Shown piece by piece: positions 1 to 7,749 of a stretch of DNA of 64,000 nucleotides. The translations under genes were made by a program, and so were the position numbers. Origin of the DNA: Microcella alkaliphila (GTDB taxonomy: Bacteria; Actinomycetota; Actinomycetes; Actinomycetales; Microbacteriaceae); assembly GCF_002355395.1 (NCBI RefSeq), contig NZ_AP017315.1:1612001-1676000 (forward strand), read 5' to 3'. The stretch's first letter is position 1, and each line of letters opens with the position of its first letter. The notes below the pieces were generated by a model. That model did not search any database, was not told where the DNA came from, and was given only the letters and a program-made list of their open reading frames with translations.

Positions 1-771
1 CTGCAGACGCGCCAGAGCGGACGGTCCGCGAGTGGGTTCCTCGGCCTTGGCCCCGTGGGACTCCTCGGCCTTGACCGGCTCGCTACCGCTGGCCTTGCTG
101 TCGTCGTCGGTGTCGAGGGTCTGCAGGACGCGGTCGATCGCGTCGCGCGCGTCGCGCAGTTCGCCCTCGTTCTTGGCCGAGAGGACCCGGCCAGACTTGA
201 CCTCGCCGGCGATGCGCGCGGCGACGTGGCCGGCGTGCTTCACCGCGAGGAGTTCGGTTTCCTGGTTGGCGCCGATGGGGGTCGGGCCGACCTCGTAGAG
301 CTTCAGCTTTCGCAGCTCCCAGACCTGCCCGTCGTCCTCCTCGGTCTTGACGATCGCGTAGTCGATGAGGTCGTACGCGAAGGAGAACTGGGTGACGCGG
401 CGGCCCTTCATAAGCCGGTGCACCTGTCGGGCCTTTGAGCCCTCGAGGTCGAGCTGGCCGCGCACCCACAGGCCGCCGAGATCCTTCAGGTCGGGCGGAA
501 GTAGGTCGTTGCCGGGCTCGAGCTCTTTTAGCTCGAGGGCGTGCCCGATGTTGTAGTCGGGGTCGTCCATCCGGTGGGACCAGTAGATCGGCACCGGGTT
601 GCCCGACGCCTGCCACTCGTCGAGGGTGTCCTTGAAGGCGCCGGGCAGGATCCGGTCACCGTAGCTGTCGACGTTCCCGAACACGGCGACGATCGCTTCG
701 AAGATGCCGTCGTCGAGCTCGGTGCTCTCCTCGATCGACTTGACGCGGGCGGTGAAGGACTTCGTGAACAT
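1..771 (-). CDS. HK97-family prohead protease (3' end outside window)
   Basis: Starts MFTKSFTARVKSIEE at 771 and stays open to the window edge, giving 257 visible residues. The early segment FEAIVAVFGNVDSYGDRILPGAF, and then IYWSHRMDDP and FSFAYDLIDY, are typical of caudovirus prohead proteases (serine protease, U35-like), which trim the scaffold and capsid N-terminus during head maturation. A charged, Lys/Glu-rich C-terminal part after about residue 200 could be a scaffold-like extension. It follows the portal gene by 8 nt, the standard order portal, protease, capsid. The capsid gene is expected just beyond the left edge. The catalytic residues were not assigned. Confidence 0.85.
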   Translation of the reverse strand, partial: MFTKSFTARVKSIEESTELDDGIFEAIVAVFGNVDSYGDRILPGAFKDTLDEWQASGNPVPIYWSHRMDDPDYNIGHALELKELEPGNDLLPPDLKDLGGLWVRGQLDLEGSKARQVHRLMKGRRVTQFSFAYDLIDYAIVKTEEDDGQVWELRKLKLYEVGPTPIGANQETELLAVKHAGHVAARIAGEVKSGRVLSAKNEGELRDARDAIDRVLQTLDTDDDSKASGSEPVKAEESHGAKAEEPTRGPSALARLQ

Positions 772-779
772 GCGAGCTC

Positions 780-2711
780 CTACTCGAGGGTGATGACGAC
801 GTCGCACTCGCAGCCGGCGATGTCTTCGACGTCGAGTGCGGCGGAATCGCCCGGCCATCGGGCGCCGTTGCTGAAGGTGGAATCGAGAGGAACCGTCTCG
901 CCGTTCATGGCGGCGTGACTCGAGCGGGGGTTGCTGGAGGTGGTGACCCACGTCTTGACCGCGCCGCGCGTGCCGCGCAGCTGCTCGACGGCTTCGACCG
1001 TGGCCCAGCCGGCAAGCGCGGTCGCGATGGTGGTGCCGGCCTGCTGCGCTCGTGCTGTCTTCGCAACCTCGAAGACCTGCGCGGCCTGCTCGAGCGGCTC
1101 TTCGGCTTCGTCGAGCGCCGTTTCGAGCTGGATGCGGGTGACTGCGTTGATGCTGCGTGCGTTCGACCGTGCGACGGTCGCCTGGTAGGCGAGCGTGCGG
1201 TCGACGTCGTAGTCATCGGGGTCGAGCCCGATCGATGCTGCTGTGCGCCGTGCGACGGCGACCGTCATCATCGCTGACAGGGCGTATAGGTCTGCAGCGA
1301 GCTCGTTCTCCCACCGCTCTTCGTCCCACCACGGTGCGGACGATTTGGCGCCGAGCTGCGATCGGACTTCTTGCTCTTGCCGGGCGAAGAAGTCCGATAG
1401 CTTGCGCTGCATCTGCGCGACGTGCGACTGCTGCGGTCGCGCCTTCACCCTCACCGGGCCGAGCGCCTTGGATCCGGGGATCCGCCACGACAGCTGACCA
1501 TCCGGCGCACTGTCGGTGGGTGACGCTTGACCGCCGATGAGGACGTTCAGCGGGGTGACGAGCTCGTCGCCGCCGGCGACCGCGGGGAGGTTTGCGCGTG
1601 CACGCGCCTCGTTACGGGTCATGTACGGCGCGCCGACCGAGGTCTGCAGCTGCGCCGCCTGCTCCTCGAAGGAGCCGCGCAGCTTCTCGGCGAGGTTGAA
1701 CTCGATGTACACGCCGTCGACGTCGTCGAACTCGGGCAGCAACTGCAGCTCGAGCTCTTGCTGGATCTCCTCGAGCATCGGGCCGAGGGTGTCCTGGTAG
1801 AGCATCTTGTGCTGCTCTTCGATGTTCGAGAACGTGGCCTTGTCGAGCAGGCCGACCATGGGCGGAGGGATGTGGTATGCGGCCGCGACCTCCTCGCGGG
1901 TGAGCTTCCGCGCCTCGACGTACTGCAGGTCAGCCGCGGTCTGCGAGGCCGGCACGAACTGCATGCCGTCCTCGAGCACGGGAGTGCCGCCCGCCTCGGT
2001 CGCGCTCTGCCCCTGGTACTGGGCGCGCCAGCCCTCCTTGAAACGTCGCGCCGCCGCGTCCGACCATTCGGAGTTCTGCGGCCGCGTGATGTATCCGGAG
2101 TGGCGGGCGCCGTTGCGGAGCACCTGCTCGCGCATCTGGCCGGCGGCGTACGCCTCGGCGAGGATGCGGCGGAGCGTTTCGATCGGGGAGACCCCGTCGG
2201 TTTCGCTCGTTGGGCTGTAGCCGTGGAAGTGGATGATTCGGTCGGCTGGGATGACGGTCTTGCCGCGGTTGCCCTTGACCTCGAACGCGGCGGGGTGGAG
2301 CCAGTTGTCGCCGAGGGCGGTGACCATCTTTGGCGGCAGCCGGACCAGGGCCGGTGCACCGTTCTCGCGGATCTTGAGCCAGTAGGCGGCGTCGTAGATG
2401 CCGCGGTCGGCGACGAGGGACCGCATCAGGCGGAACGTCGTGGTGCGGGAGTTGGGTCGGCTGAGCAGCTGCGGCAGCGGGTGGTCGGTGAGCCGCTCGC
2501 GGTCGGTGTCAGAGAGGCGCCGGTAGCTGTGGAGGCCGAGCTGTGCGATGTTGCGGGCGAGGAAGTCGACGACGGTGCGCACGGCGTCCTGGCTGCGGTA
2601 GATCGCGGCGTAGTCCTCGGAGAGGTCGTCGCTGAGCCGGAGGGAGTATGGCGCGCGGGCGGTCGGCTTCTGGATGGCCTGGAGAGATCCGGCGCTGACA
2701 GCGAAGGCCAT
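780..2711 (-). CDS. Phage portal protein with C-terminal MuF-like domain
   Basis: 643 residues. The first about 400 match the HK97-type portal family: an N-terminal stretch with AVRTVVDFLARNIAQL, a middle RIIHFHGYSPTSETDGVSPI, and the conserved REEVAAAYHIPPPMVGLLD region. Portal dodecamers form the DNA entry vertex of the head. Residues about 440-643 are an additional helical domain ending RSSHAAMNGETVPLDSTF and GCECDVVI, which looks like the C-terminal part of MuF-type head morphogenesis proteins (minor head proteins next to portal in many phages). The two are normally separate genes, so this is probably a natural fusion. The fusion boundary was judged by eye. Confidence 0.85.
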   Translation of the reverse strand: MAFAVSAGSLQAIQKPTARAPYSLRLSDDLSEDYAAIYRSQDAVRTVVDFLARNIAQLGLHSYRRLSDTDRERLTDHPLPQLLSRPNSRTTTFRLMRSLVADRGIYDAAYWLKIRENGAPALVRLPPKMVTALGDNWLHPAAFEVKGNRGKTVIPADRIIHFHGYSPTSETDGVSPIETLRRILAEAYAAGQMREQVLRNGARHSGYITRPQNSEWSDAAARRFKEGWRAQYQGQSATEAGGTPVLEDGMQFVPASQTAADLQYVEARKLTREEVAAAYHIPPPMVGLLDKATFSNIEEQHKMLYQDTLGPMLEEIQQELELQLLPEFDDVDGVYIEFNLAEKLRGSFEEQAAQLQTSVGAPYMTRNEARARANLPAVAGGDELVTPLNVLIGGQASPTDSAPDGQLSWRIPGSKALGPVRVKARPQQSHVAQMQRKLSDFFARQEQEVRSQLGAKSSAPWWDEERWENELAADLYALSAMMTVAVARRTAASIGLDPDDYDVDRTLAYQATVARSNARSINAVTRIQLETALDEAEEPLEQAAQVFEVAKTARAQQAGTTIATALAGWATVEAVEQLRGTRGAVKTWVTTSSNPRSSHAAMNGETVPLDSTFSNGARWPGDSAALDVEDIAGCECDVVITLE

Positions 2712-2727
2712 CGGTGCCCCTTCCTGG

Positions 2728-2937
2728 CTACGGCGCCTGGATGAACAGGACGCGGTCGCGTTCGATGACGGTGTCGCCGTCGAGCGGCGTCGGTTCGGTG
2801 CCAGCGAGGAGGAGCTCGGCCTTCTTCAGTACGAGCAAGGGGCCGGCGGCTTTGTAGGCGATCCCGCTGATCGCCGTGCCGTCGTCGAGGTTGACGATGA
2901 CACGACGGCGCAGCAGGAACCGGGCGAACGCGAACAT
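2728..2937 (-). CDS. Small phage protein between portal and large terminase
   Basis: 69 residues, begins MFAFARFLLRRRVIVNL and is then rich in short beta-like segments (GTAISGIAYKAAGPLLVLKKAELLL, DTVIERDRVLFIQ). It has no signal peptide and no recognised catalytic motif. Its alternating beta pattern resembles a small barrel, which is only an impression. It lies between terL (16 nt away) and the portal gene (16 nt away), a position where many actinophages carry a small conserved protein of unknown function. Expression with the head genes is likely. Confidence 0.7.
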   Translation of the reverse strand: MFAFARFLLRRRVIVNLDDGTAISGIAYKAAGPLLVLKKAELLLAGTEPTPLDGDTVIERDRVLFIQAP

Positions 2938-2953
2938 GGGGAACCTCGTTCGG

Positions 2954-4639
2954 TCAGACCACCATCAGCCCGCGGTCTTCGTATGCCGATCGGGCGGGTG
3001 GGGCGGGGTTGGTCATGAGCAGCCAGTGGGCGCCGATCGCTGCCATGAGCGGGGCGGCGTCCTCGGGCGAGTTGCGGCGATCGATGACCCAGCCGTCGCC
3101 GAGCGCCTTGATGCGGGCGGTCGTGGCAGCGACGTCGAGCGCCGGCTGGTCTCCGTGGGTGAGGACGAGCTTCGGCTGACCGTGGTCGTTGAGCTCGACG
3201 TCGTCGGCGACAGCCACGCGGATCCCATCGAAGAACAGCCCGCACGCTCGCGCGAGGTCCGGGCCGGCCCAGGTGGTGAGCTCGATGCCCGCCTCCTCGA
3301 ACTCAGTGATGAGCGATGAGACGGGGGCGCCGTTGGTTTGCAGCGTGACATGCTCAGGCTCGACGGCGCGGTCGGTGCTCTGGAGCCATGGGAGCAGCCA
3401 CTCGGTGCCAGCACGCGATGCGGCGAGCTCGACGCGGCGGCGCCCTTCGGTGTCCCAGAACGCGATGACGACGTGCACCATGGTGCGGTCGTGCGACATG
3501 TCGATGCCGTAGGTTGCGGGCCGGTTCCGATCGCGGGTCACCTTCGCGACACGCGTCTTCTGCCAGCTGCCGGTCGGGAACGGCCCAGAGCCGGCCGTGT
3601 TCACGAACTGGCAGAGGACCTCGGTACGGAAGTCGTGCTCGGTGTCGGTCGCGGCGGCCGCGGCGATCGCGGTCTCGGTGATGGTGTGGCCGAGCGACGG
3701 GTTCGCTTGCGCCCAACCGTCTCGGTCCCAGACGCTGAGCGGAGCGCCGCGCTCGGTGCCGTCGACCGTGCCGGCAGACCACTCGAACAGGCCGATCGAT
3801 GCACCGTCGATCTCGAGGTCGTCGGGCATCTCGTCGGCGATCTCGCCGTTGATCTGCGCGATCGCCACCTTGCGGAGGTGACGGAGCACGATCGAGCTCG
3901 CGTCGCCAGCGTTCGAGACCCCCCACACCTGGGCGCGGTCGCGAGCCATAGTGGTCTTCGACGCGGCGGACCACGCCTTCCAGGTCTGGTGCTCGCGCAG
4001 CTCGTCGAAAATGACGAGGTCGCCGGTGAAGCCGCGGCCGCCTCGACGGTTGGCGGCGGCGATGCGGTAGCGCTCTCCCCCGTCTAGCTTCAGCAGCTGC
4101 GACCCCTTGCCCTCCTTGACCTTGTCGATCTCGTCGGCGAGCTCGGGGATCGCTTCGGCGATCTCGACCGCCTTCGACCAGGCTTCTTCGGCGACCTCGA
4201 CGGACTGCGCGGTGCCGAGGACCATGCGGGCGCCGTCTTGGTACATCCGCCAGAGGATCAGGTAGACCAGCAGCGTCGACTTGCCGTTCTGGCGGGCGAC
4301 GAGGAGTAGGACGGTGCGGAACCGGAATACGAGGTCGGGTCCGGGGAGCAGCTCGAGCGCGTGGATGAGCAGCCAGCGCTGCCATTCGAGCAGGCGCGGG
4401 GCGAGCTCGAGCAGCTCGGGCTCGTCATTGACGCGAGCGAGCTCCTCGAGGCGGTTGCGGATCCAGTCGGCGAACTCGATGACGTCGAAGCCGAGAGACG
4501 TCTTCGGCGTGAGCTTCCGCAGCGGCTTCGTCCAGATGCGAGGGGTGACGTCGCCGTAGCGCTTAGCTGGAGCGGCGCCGGCGCTTCGGCCTCTCGAACC
4601 TCGAGACGTTGGGCGGCGTGTCGGCGCCTTCGTCGCCAT
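2954..4639 (-). CDS. Phage terminase large subunit
   Basis: 561 residues. The N-terminal ATPase has a Walker-A-like LLVARQNGKSTL (about residues 112-123) and a Walker B FTGDLVIFDEL (about 204-214), followed by a C-terminal nuclease half that includes YGIDMSHDRTMVHVVIAF, with an Asp typical of the RNase H-like nuclease. The enzyme pumps genome DNA into the prohead and cuts concatemers. Length fits the Terminase_1 family. The first about 30 residues are Arg/Ser/Thr-rich and overlap the end of the small terminase gene in another frame, so a later start is possible. Confidence 0.9.
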   Translation of the reverse strand: MATKAPTRRPTSRGSRGRSAGAAPAKRYGDVTPRIWTKPLRKLTPKTSLGFDVIEFADWIRNRLEELARVNDEPELLELAPRLLEWQRWLLIHALELLPGPDLVFRFRTVLLLVARQNGKSTLLVYLILWRMYQDGARMVLGTAQSVEVAEEAWSKAVEIAEAIPELADEIDKVKEGKGSQLLKLDGGERYRIAAANRRGGRGFTGDLVIFDELREHQTWKAWSAASKTTMARDRAQVWGVSNAGDASSIVLRHLRKVAIAQINGEIADEMPDDLEIDGASIGLFEWSAGTVDGTERGAPLSVWDRDGWAQANPSLGHTITETAIAAAAATDTEHDFRTEVLCQFVNTAGSGPFPTGSWQKTRVAKVTRDRNRPATYGIDMSHDRTMVHVVIAFWDTEGRRRVELAASRAGTEWLLPWLQSTDRAVEPEHVTLQTNGAPVSSLITEFEEAGIELTTWAGPDLARACGLFFDGIRVAVADDVELNDHGQPKLVLTHGDQPALDVAATTARIKALGDGWVIDRRNSPEDAAPLMAAIGAHWLLMTNPAPPARSAYEDRGLMVV

Positions 4640-5027
4640 CCTTGCCCCCTTCCGTCTTCGCCGCCATGCGCAGCGATCGCAGCTCGTGCTGCATGCGGAC
4701 TGTCGGGGTTCCTCCGAGCCGATCGAGGACGGTCGTGAGCGCGCGGTGCGCAGAGAGGGCCTTGGTGGTCTCGCCGGCGTGGGTCATCAGGTCGATCTGC
4801 TCGGCGAGCATCTTCGCCTGCAGCACGGCGGCGACGTCGGAGTCGACGAGCCACTTCATCGCCTCGAGCGAAGCGCGCACCGACTCCCGCATCGTGCGGG
4901 GAGCTTCGGCGTCACGCTCGTCACGCTCTGCCTGGCGTGCGGCCTCCCGCTCGGCTGCCTTCTTCTGCCGGTACTTCCTAGCCCGTTCGCGGGCTGCGGC
5001 CTTTCTCTGCTCCTCGGTTTGCGGCAT
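4563..5027 (-). CDS. Phage terminase small subunit (probable)
   Basis: 154 residues from the ATG at 5027 (a longer reading starts at 5123 but its first 32 residues are low-complexity). The N-terminus EEQRKAAARERARKYRQKKAAERE is highly charged and probably a DNA-binding helix; the middle is helical (MRESVRASLEAMKWLVDSDVAAVLQAKMLAEQID). It sits immediately before the large terminase, overlapping it, and after an HNH nuclease. This order is standard for phages whose small terminase subunit recognises the packaging site. Assigned mainly from position, size and charge pattern. Confidence 0.7.
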   Translation of the reverse strand: MPQTEEQRKAAARERARKYRQKKAAEREAARQAERDERDAEAPRTMRESVRASLEAMKWLVDSDVAAVLQAKMLAEQIDLMTHAGETTKALSAHRALTTVLDRLGGTPTVRMQHELRSLRMAAKTEGGKDGDEGADTPPNVSRFERPKRRRRSS

Positions 5028-5211
5028 GGGAACCTGCCTTGGATGTGTGACGGGTACGCGCGATCGCGGACCCAATTGAACCTGGGTGGGGGAAAAGACT
5101 GCCGGCGAAGGTGCCTCCACCAATCCCCACAGGGATTGAGACCCCCCTTCCCCGGTCGCGATCGTCCGGGTAGGAGTCTCTACCTACCCCGAAACTCAAT
5201 CCGGGATACCG
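5028..5211. other. Gap between HNH and small terminase; candidate packaging (cos) region
   Basis: About 180 bp with no convincing gene. It contains a perfect 7-bp inverted repeat with a 4-nt loop (CAATCCC at 5121-5127, GGGATTG at 5132-5138), a run of C residues, and a second CAATCC at 5199. In phages with an HNH-TerS-TerL block the cohesive-end site often lies here, but nothing in this sequence alone fixes a cut site. Confidence 0.3.
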
Positions 5212-5502
5212 TCACCACGCCTCCGATGTCTCGCCGACCACTGCCATCGGGCGGCCGGCTCCGCGCGAGCGGTTGCATCGGTGATGCGATGGGCGGACGT
5301 TGCTCGGCTCGAACTCCAGATCGGGGCGGCGGACCAGCGGGTGGATGTGGTCGAGCTCGAAGCTGTCGGGCTGATTCGGTGGCGCGTCCCAGTCGATGGT
5401 CGCTTGACCGCAGATCCCGCAGGCCTGGTTGATCGCCTGCCAGATCGCCTTCATGTCGGCTCGGAACTGGCGCGCCTTCGTGCTCTTGTCTCGGCCTGCC
5501 AT
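5212..5502 (-). CDS. Phage HNH endonuclease
   Basis: 96 residues with the full HNH signature: CGICGQ (zinc knuckle, about residues 33-38), FELDHIHPLVRRPDL (catalytic His at the start of the beta-beta-alpha metal finger) and NVRPSHHRCNRSRG with the second Cys-x-x-Cys-like His/Cys pair. HNH proteins encoded beside terminase genes assist TerL in cutting concatemers at the cos site. A 183-nt gap follows before the small terminase start. Confidence 0.9.
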   Translation of the reverse strand: MAGRDKSTKARQFRADMKAIWQAINQACGICGQATIDWDAPPNQPDSFELDHIHPLVRRPDLEFEPSNVRPSHHRCNRSRGAGRPMAVVGETSEAW

Positions 5503-5931
5503 GAGGGGATGCTCCTCACGTGAGCGCCCGCCGCTCGGGCTCGCAGTCAGGATGGTGTGAAGAGCGGCGGCGGGCTGTCTGAGTGCGCGCCGGCGGCCCG
5601 CGGAGCAAGCCCCGACCGCCGGCGCGCGAAGGATCCGCTCTGCATCGAATGCCCGGAGGATCAGGCCGGACCGCGCGACCAGCCACCCCTATGACCCGGG
5701 CCGTGCGGCGAGTGAGTTCCCTCAGGAACGGGAAGAGCCCCGCAGCGCGAGGCTCGAACTACGGACGCAGGACGCCCGACGTTATGCGACAAACGTCCCG
5801 GCATTGACCGACAATTCGCCGCATTGGGCTCGGCGTGTCGCAATCCCAGACAATCTAGGACGCTTCCGGCGCATCCAAACCGGCTCTAAGTCACCGAGTA
5901 CTCGTGACTGTCGAAGCCCTATCGACTCGCG
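5503..5931. other. Gene-free stretch with a long hairpin
   Basis: About 430 bp upstream of the HNH gene with no ORF showing coding character on either strand. The clear structure is a perfect 12-bp inverted repeat, GCGCGCCGGCGG at 5585-5596 and its complement at 5616-5627, with a 19-nt loop. A T-run is absent. It lies between the small-gene cluster and the packaging genes, so it may be a terminator or a late-gene control region. A tRNA-like GGCTCGAACTACGG at about 5750 does not fold into a tRNA. Confidence 0.5.
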
Positions 5932-6267
5932 CTACCGTGACTGCAGTCCACGCTTCGCCAAGGCCAAGATCTGTTCTTCCAGCACACCGTCCGGCAGGCG
6001 ACCCTCTTCGTCTGCTAGCCGAACCGCCTCGATGCCCTTGATCGATGCCGTCAGAAGGTGATCGTGCTCAACGAGCAATCCGTCTGCAACGAGGCGCCGC
6101 ACTGTGGCTGTGCCCGCGTTCTTCCCCGAGACGATGTGCACCGGCGCCCACGGAGTAATCGGATCGACTACGGCGAGCGCCAGCGTCAGCAGCTGCTTCG
6201 GCGTGGGGCGGGGCATGGTTTCAAGGTTACGGTCGGCCATGTCTGAAAGGAAGGCGCCGGCGCTCAT
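5932..6267 (-). CDS. Small phage protein, possible winged-helix type
   Basis: 111 residues from the ATG at 6267, which overlaps the stop of the upstream gene (ATGA). Internal starts at residues 10 and 18 are also possible. The segment TPKQLLTLALAVVDPITPWAPVHIVSGKNAGTATVRRLVADGLLVEHDHLLTASIKG has the helix-turn-helix-wing rhythm of a small winged-helix protein, but no family is recognised. It is the last gene of the chain of translationally coupled small genes. Confidence 0.65.
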   Translation of the reverse strand: MSAGAFLSDMADRNLETMPRPTPKQLLTLALAVVDPITPWAPVHIVSGKNAGTATVRRLVADGLLVEHDHLLTASIKGIEAVRLADEEGRLPDGVLEEQILALAKRGLQSR

Positions 6268-6440
6268 TGCTTCGCCGCACCTGAATCAGGCGACGCGGGG
6301 AACATCTCGTCGTAAATGTGGATGCATCGCTTGCAGTCGGCGCGATCGCGGGACCAGGTGCCGCCCGTCAGGATCGGTGGATCGCCGCACACCGACGCGG
6401 CGTAAAGGTTCTCGCGCGGGTTCTGAATATGGCGCGTCAT
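6264..6440 (-). CDS. 58-residue phage protein with repeated C-terminal tail
   Basis: Starts MTRHIQNPRENLY at 6440, overlapping the previous stop by ATGA, and ends SPDSGAAKQ at the next ATGA. It contains three Cys (SVCGDP, DCKRCIHIYDE) that could bind a metal ion. The C-terminal PDSGAA is the local variant of the ADSG tail shared by its neighbours. Function unknown; reality is supported by precise coupling on both sides. Confidence 0.7.
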   Translation of the reverse strand: MTRHIQNPRENLYAASVCGDPPILTGGTWSRDRADCKRCIHIYDEMFPASPDSGAAKQ

Positions 6441-6652
6441 CGTTCCGCCGCCCCTGAATCAGCCGACTCGGCATCCACTACCTCGACCATCAGCGAGCGG
6501 CGATACGTCTGAACCGAGCCAGCTGTGTACAGGTGACGGCGACGCACATCGGCCCAAGCGTCCTCGCGCAGCCTGACTCTCATCCAGGTGTCATCACCGC
6601 CGACCTCAGTGCCGACAACCTTCCCCTTTCGTTGGTGCAGCCAGGCCGTCAT
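6437..6652 (-). CDS. 71-residue phage protein with repeated C-terminal tail
   Basis: Starts MTAWLHQRKGKVVGTEVGG at 6652 and ends VVDAESADSGAAER. Alternating hydrophobic residues (KVVGTEV, TWMRVRLRED, SLMVEVVDA) suggest a small beta-rich protein. Both ends are ATGA overlaps, so translation is probably coupled to its neighbours. The ESADSG tail is encoded by the conserved junction sequence described at 6281-7166. Function unknown. Confidence 0.72.
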   Translation of the reverse strand: MTAWLHQRKGKVVGTEVGGDDTWMRVRLREDAWADVRRRHLYTAGSVQTYRRSLMVEVVDAESADSGAAER

Positions 6653-6798
6653 GCGCGTGCCTCCCCTGAATCAGCCGTCCGAGACCGACGGCGAAGGCAG
6701 TCGCATTGACCGCACTGCTCGCACCGGTTGGTCGGCTCTGCGCAGTTCGACAGTGAGATGGTCGCGCCACACTCCATGCACACTCCGTCACCGGCCAT
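6649..6798 (-). CDS. 49-residue Cys-rich (zinc-ribbon-like) phage protein
   Basis: Reads MAGDGVCMECGATISL, then CAEPTNRCEQCGQCDCLRRRSR and ends TADSGEARA. Two CxxC knuckles (CMEC and CEQC) spaced about 20 residues apart, with an adjacent basic stretch, look like a small zinc ribbon that may bind nucleic acid or protein. It overlaps the upstream gene by 11 nt and the downstream gene by ATGA. The tail again matches the shared ADSG motif. Confidence 0.72.
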   Translation of the reverse strand: MAGDGVCMECGATISLSNCAEPTNRCEQCGQCDCLRRRSRTADSGEARA

Positions 6799-7012
6799 CG
6801 CTGGCCTCCGCCGAATCGTTCGTAGCCGTCTCGGCGTCGTGGAGCGCCTTGAGTTGCTTCGCCATCTGGTAGAGCATCTTCGCGGCCGAGAGCTTGTCGA
6901 TCGCCAGCGACTTGATCTCGCCAACCACTTGCCCGTCATCGGTCTTTCTGAGCACGATGAAGCCGAGAGCGTCGCGTGCGTCCACGATCTCCATGCCAAT
7001 GTCTTTAGCCAC
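6788..7012 (-). CDS. 74-residue phage protein, helical
   Basis: GTG start at 7012, overlapping the upstream stop by 8 nt (GTGGCTAA). The protein reads MAKDIGMEIVDARDALGF, followed by an amphipathic helical part (IKSLAIDKLSAAKMLYQMAKQLKALHDAE), and ends NDSAEASDGR, a divergent form of the neighbours' tail. No known domain; it might be a small adaptor or oligomeric helix. Start chosen from the coupling geometry. Confidence 0.68.
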   Translation of the reverse strand: MAKDIGMEIVDARDALGFIVLRKTDDGQVVGEIKSLAIDKLSAAKMLYQMAKQLKALHDAETATNDSAEASDGR

Positions 7013-7136
7013 GGTCGTCTCCGTTCGATGAATCAGCCGACTCGCCCTCGTCCGGGTCGCTGCGCGTGTAGTCCGGCGTTCCGTCCCCGCTTTCAATGCC
7101 CTCGCGCTTGCGGCGTTCGATGAATGGTGTGCTCAT
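7005..7136 (-). CDS. 43-residue phage protein with repeated C-terminal tail
   Basis: ATG at 7136 overlaps the stop of the upstream gene (ATGA). The product starts MSTPFIERRKREGIESGDG and ends GESADSSNGDDRG, a tail nearly identical to the SADSSNGEDQ tail of the upstream gene. Strongly polar and probably disordered. It may be a real peptide or simply a linker translated because of the junction repeat. Confidence 0.55.
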   Translation of the reverse strand: MSTPFIERRKREGIESGDGTPDYTRSDPDEGESADSSNGDDRG

Positions 7137-7510
7137 TGGTCTTCTCCGTTCGATGAATCAGCCGAGTTGCGGTCGGGCTCCCGCGGCCCGTCGACGAACG
7201 CCTGAGCGATCAGCTTGAGCAGCTCGTTAAGCTCGTTCCAAACCACTTCCACCTCGTCGCGCACGTGGTCGCGGACCATGTGCTTCGGCACATCCACCTC
7301 GTCGCCGCGAACCCAAGCGAGGAGATCATCGCGACCGAGAATTCGGCCCGATCGATGCGTCTCGTCATAGATCGTGACGTCGTACGGTCGGATGCACACA
7401 CGGTCCCGGCCGCGTGCGGAGAGCACGATCCAAGTGCCGCTGATTCTCCCGTCCGTGCCGATCACCCGCTGGTATCGACTCATGTCGTAGGCCCTCGCCT
7501 CGGTGCTCAC
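7133..7510 (-). CDS. 125-residue phage protein
   Basis: A GTG at 7510 overlaps the upstream stop by one base, giving MSTEARAYDMSRYQRV; an ATG at residue 10 is an alternative. The protein has a beta-rich front (GTWIVLSARGRDRVCIRPYDVTIYDE) and a helical end (RDEVEVVWNELNELLKLIAQAF), finishing NSADSSNGEDQ. No family recognised. It heads the group of genes whose 3' ends carry the repeated junction motif. Confidence 0.68.
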   Translation of the reverse strand: MSTEARAYDMSRYQRVIGTDGRISGTWIVLSARGRDRVCIRPYDVTIYDETHRSGRILGRDDLLAWVRGDEVDVPKHMVRDHVRDEVEVVWNELNELLKLIAQAFVDGPREPDRNSADSSNGEDQ

Positions 7511-7749
7511 TATGCTGACTCCTTGCTGGGTTCTGGCGTGCAGGTCGCGCACGGCTTCACTCGGTTGAGCCCCTCGTGCACTGCCCGAAGGATCGCCATG
7601 AGCATTCGGTCCTCGATCGACTGCGCGCGCCCGTTCTGCTCGCTGATGACCATGTCCCAGACGGGATGCACCGCCTCGGCGTTGTCGATCTCGAATCCCG
7701 TCGGCGCTACCGCCGGCATGGGGATGGCGAGCGTCCTTCCGTCAGCCAT
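7510..7749 (-). CDS. 79-residue phage protein, CxxC tail
   Basis: Starts MADGRTLAIPMPAVAP at 7749, overlapping the upstream stop by 8 nt. A helical middle (EDRMLMAILRAVHEGLNRVKP) is followed by CATCTPEPSKESA, with one CxxC. No known family. Part of the minus-strand small-gene chain. Confidence 0.65.
   Translation of the reverse strand: MADGRTLAIPMPAVAPTGFEIDNAEAVHPVWDMVISEQNGRAQSIEDRMLMAILRAVHEGLNRVKPCATCTPEPSKESA

Larger units (their letters stand above)
6281..7166 (-). repeat. Repeated gene-junction motif (start-associated sequence)
   Basis: Five strong copies of a sequence reading TCGGCTGATTCAG or TCGGCTGATTCATCG on the minus strand, at 6281-6290 (weaker flank), 6454-6470, 6666-6677, 7027-7044 and 7152-7166. 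Each copy encodes the last residues of one small gene (ADSG or ADSSNG) and runs into the purine-rich spacer and start codon of the next. A sixth, degraded copy is near 6811. It resembles the start-associated sequences described in cluster K mycobacteriophages in position, not in sequence. Confidence 0.75.

Noticed and set aside
1527..2744. Long open frame opposite the portal gene
   Set aside because: Mirror of the real gene in high-GC DNA; its translation is Arg/Val/Leu-rich without domain pattern. The same applies to long frames opposite the transposase (13663-15102), the dehydrogenase/ABC genes (41516-43396) and dnaG (43525-45216).
5700..5790. A tRNA-like GGCTCGAACTACGG on the minus strand
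   Set aside because: The sequence on either side of the TTCGAGC loop cannot pair into a T-stem and no anticodon arm could be found.
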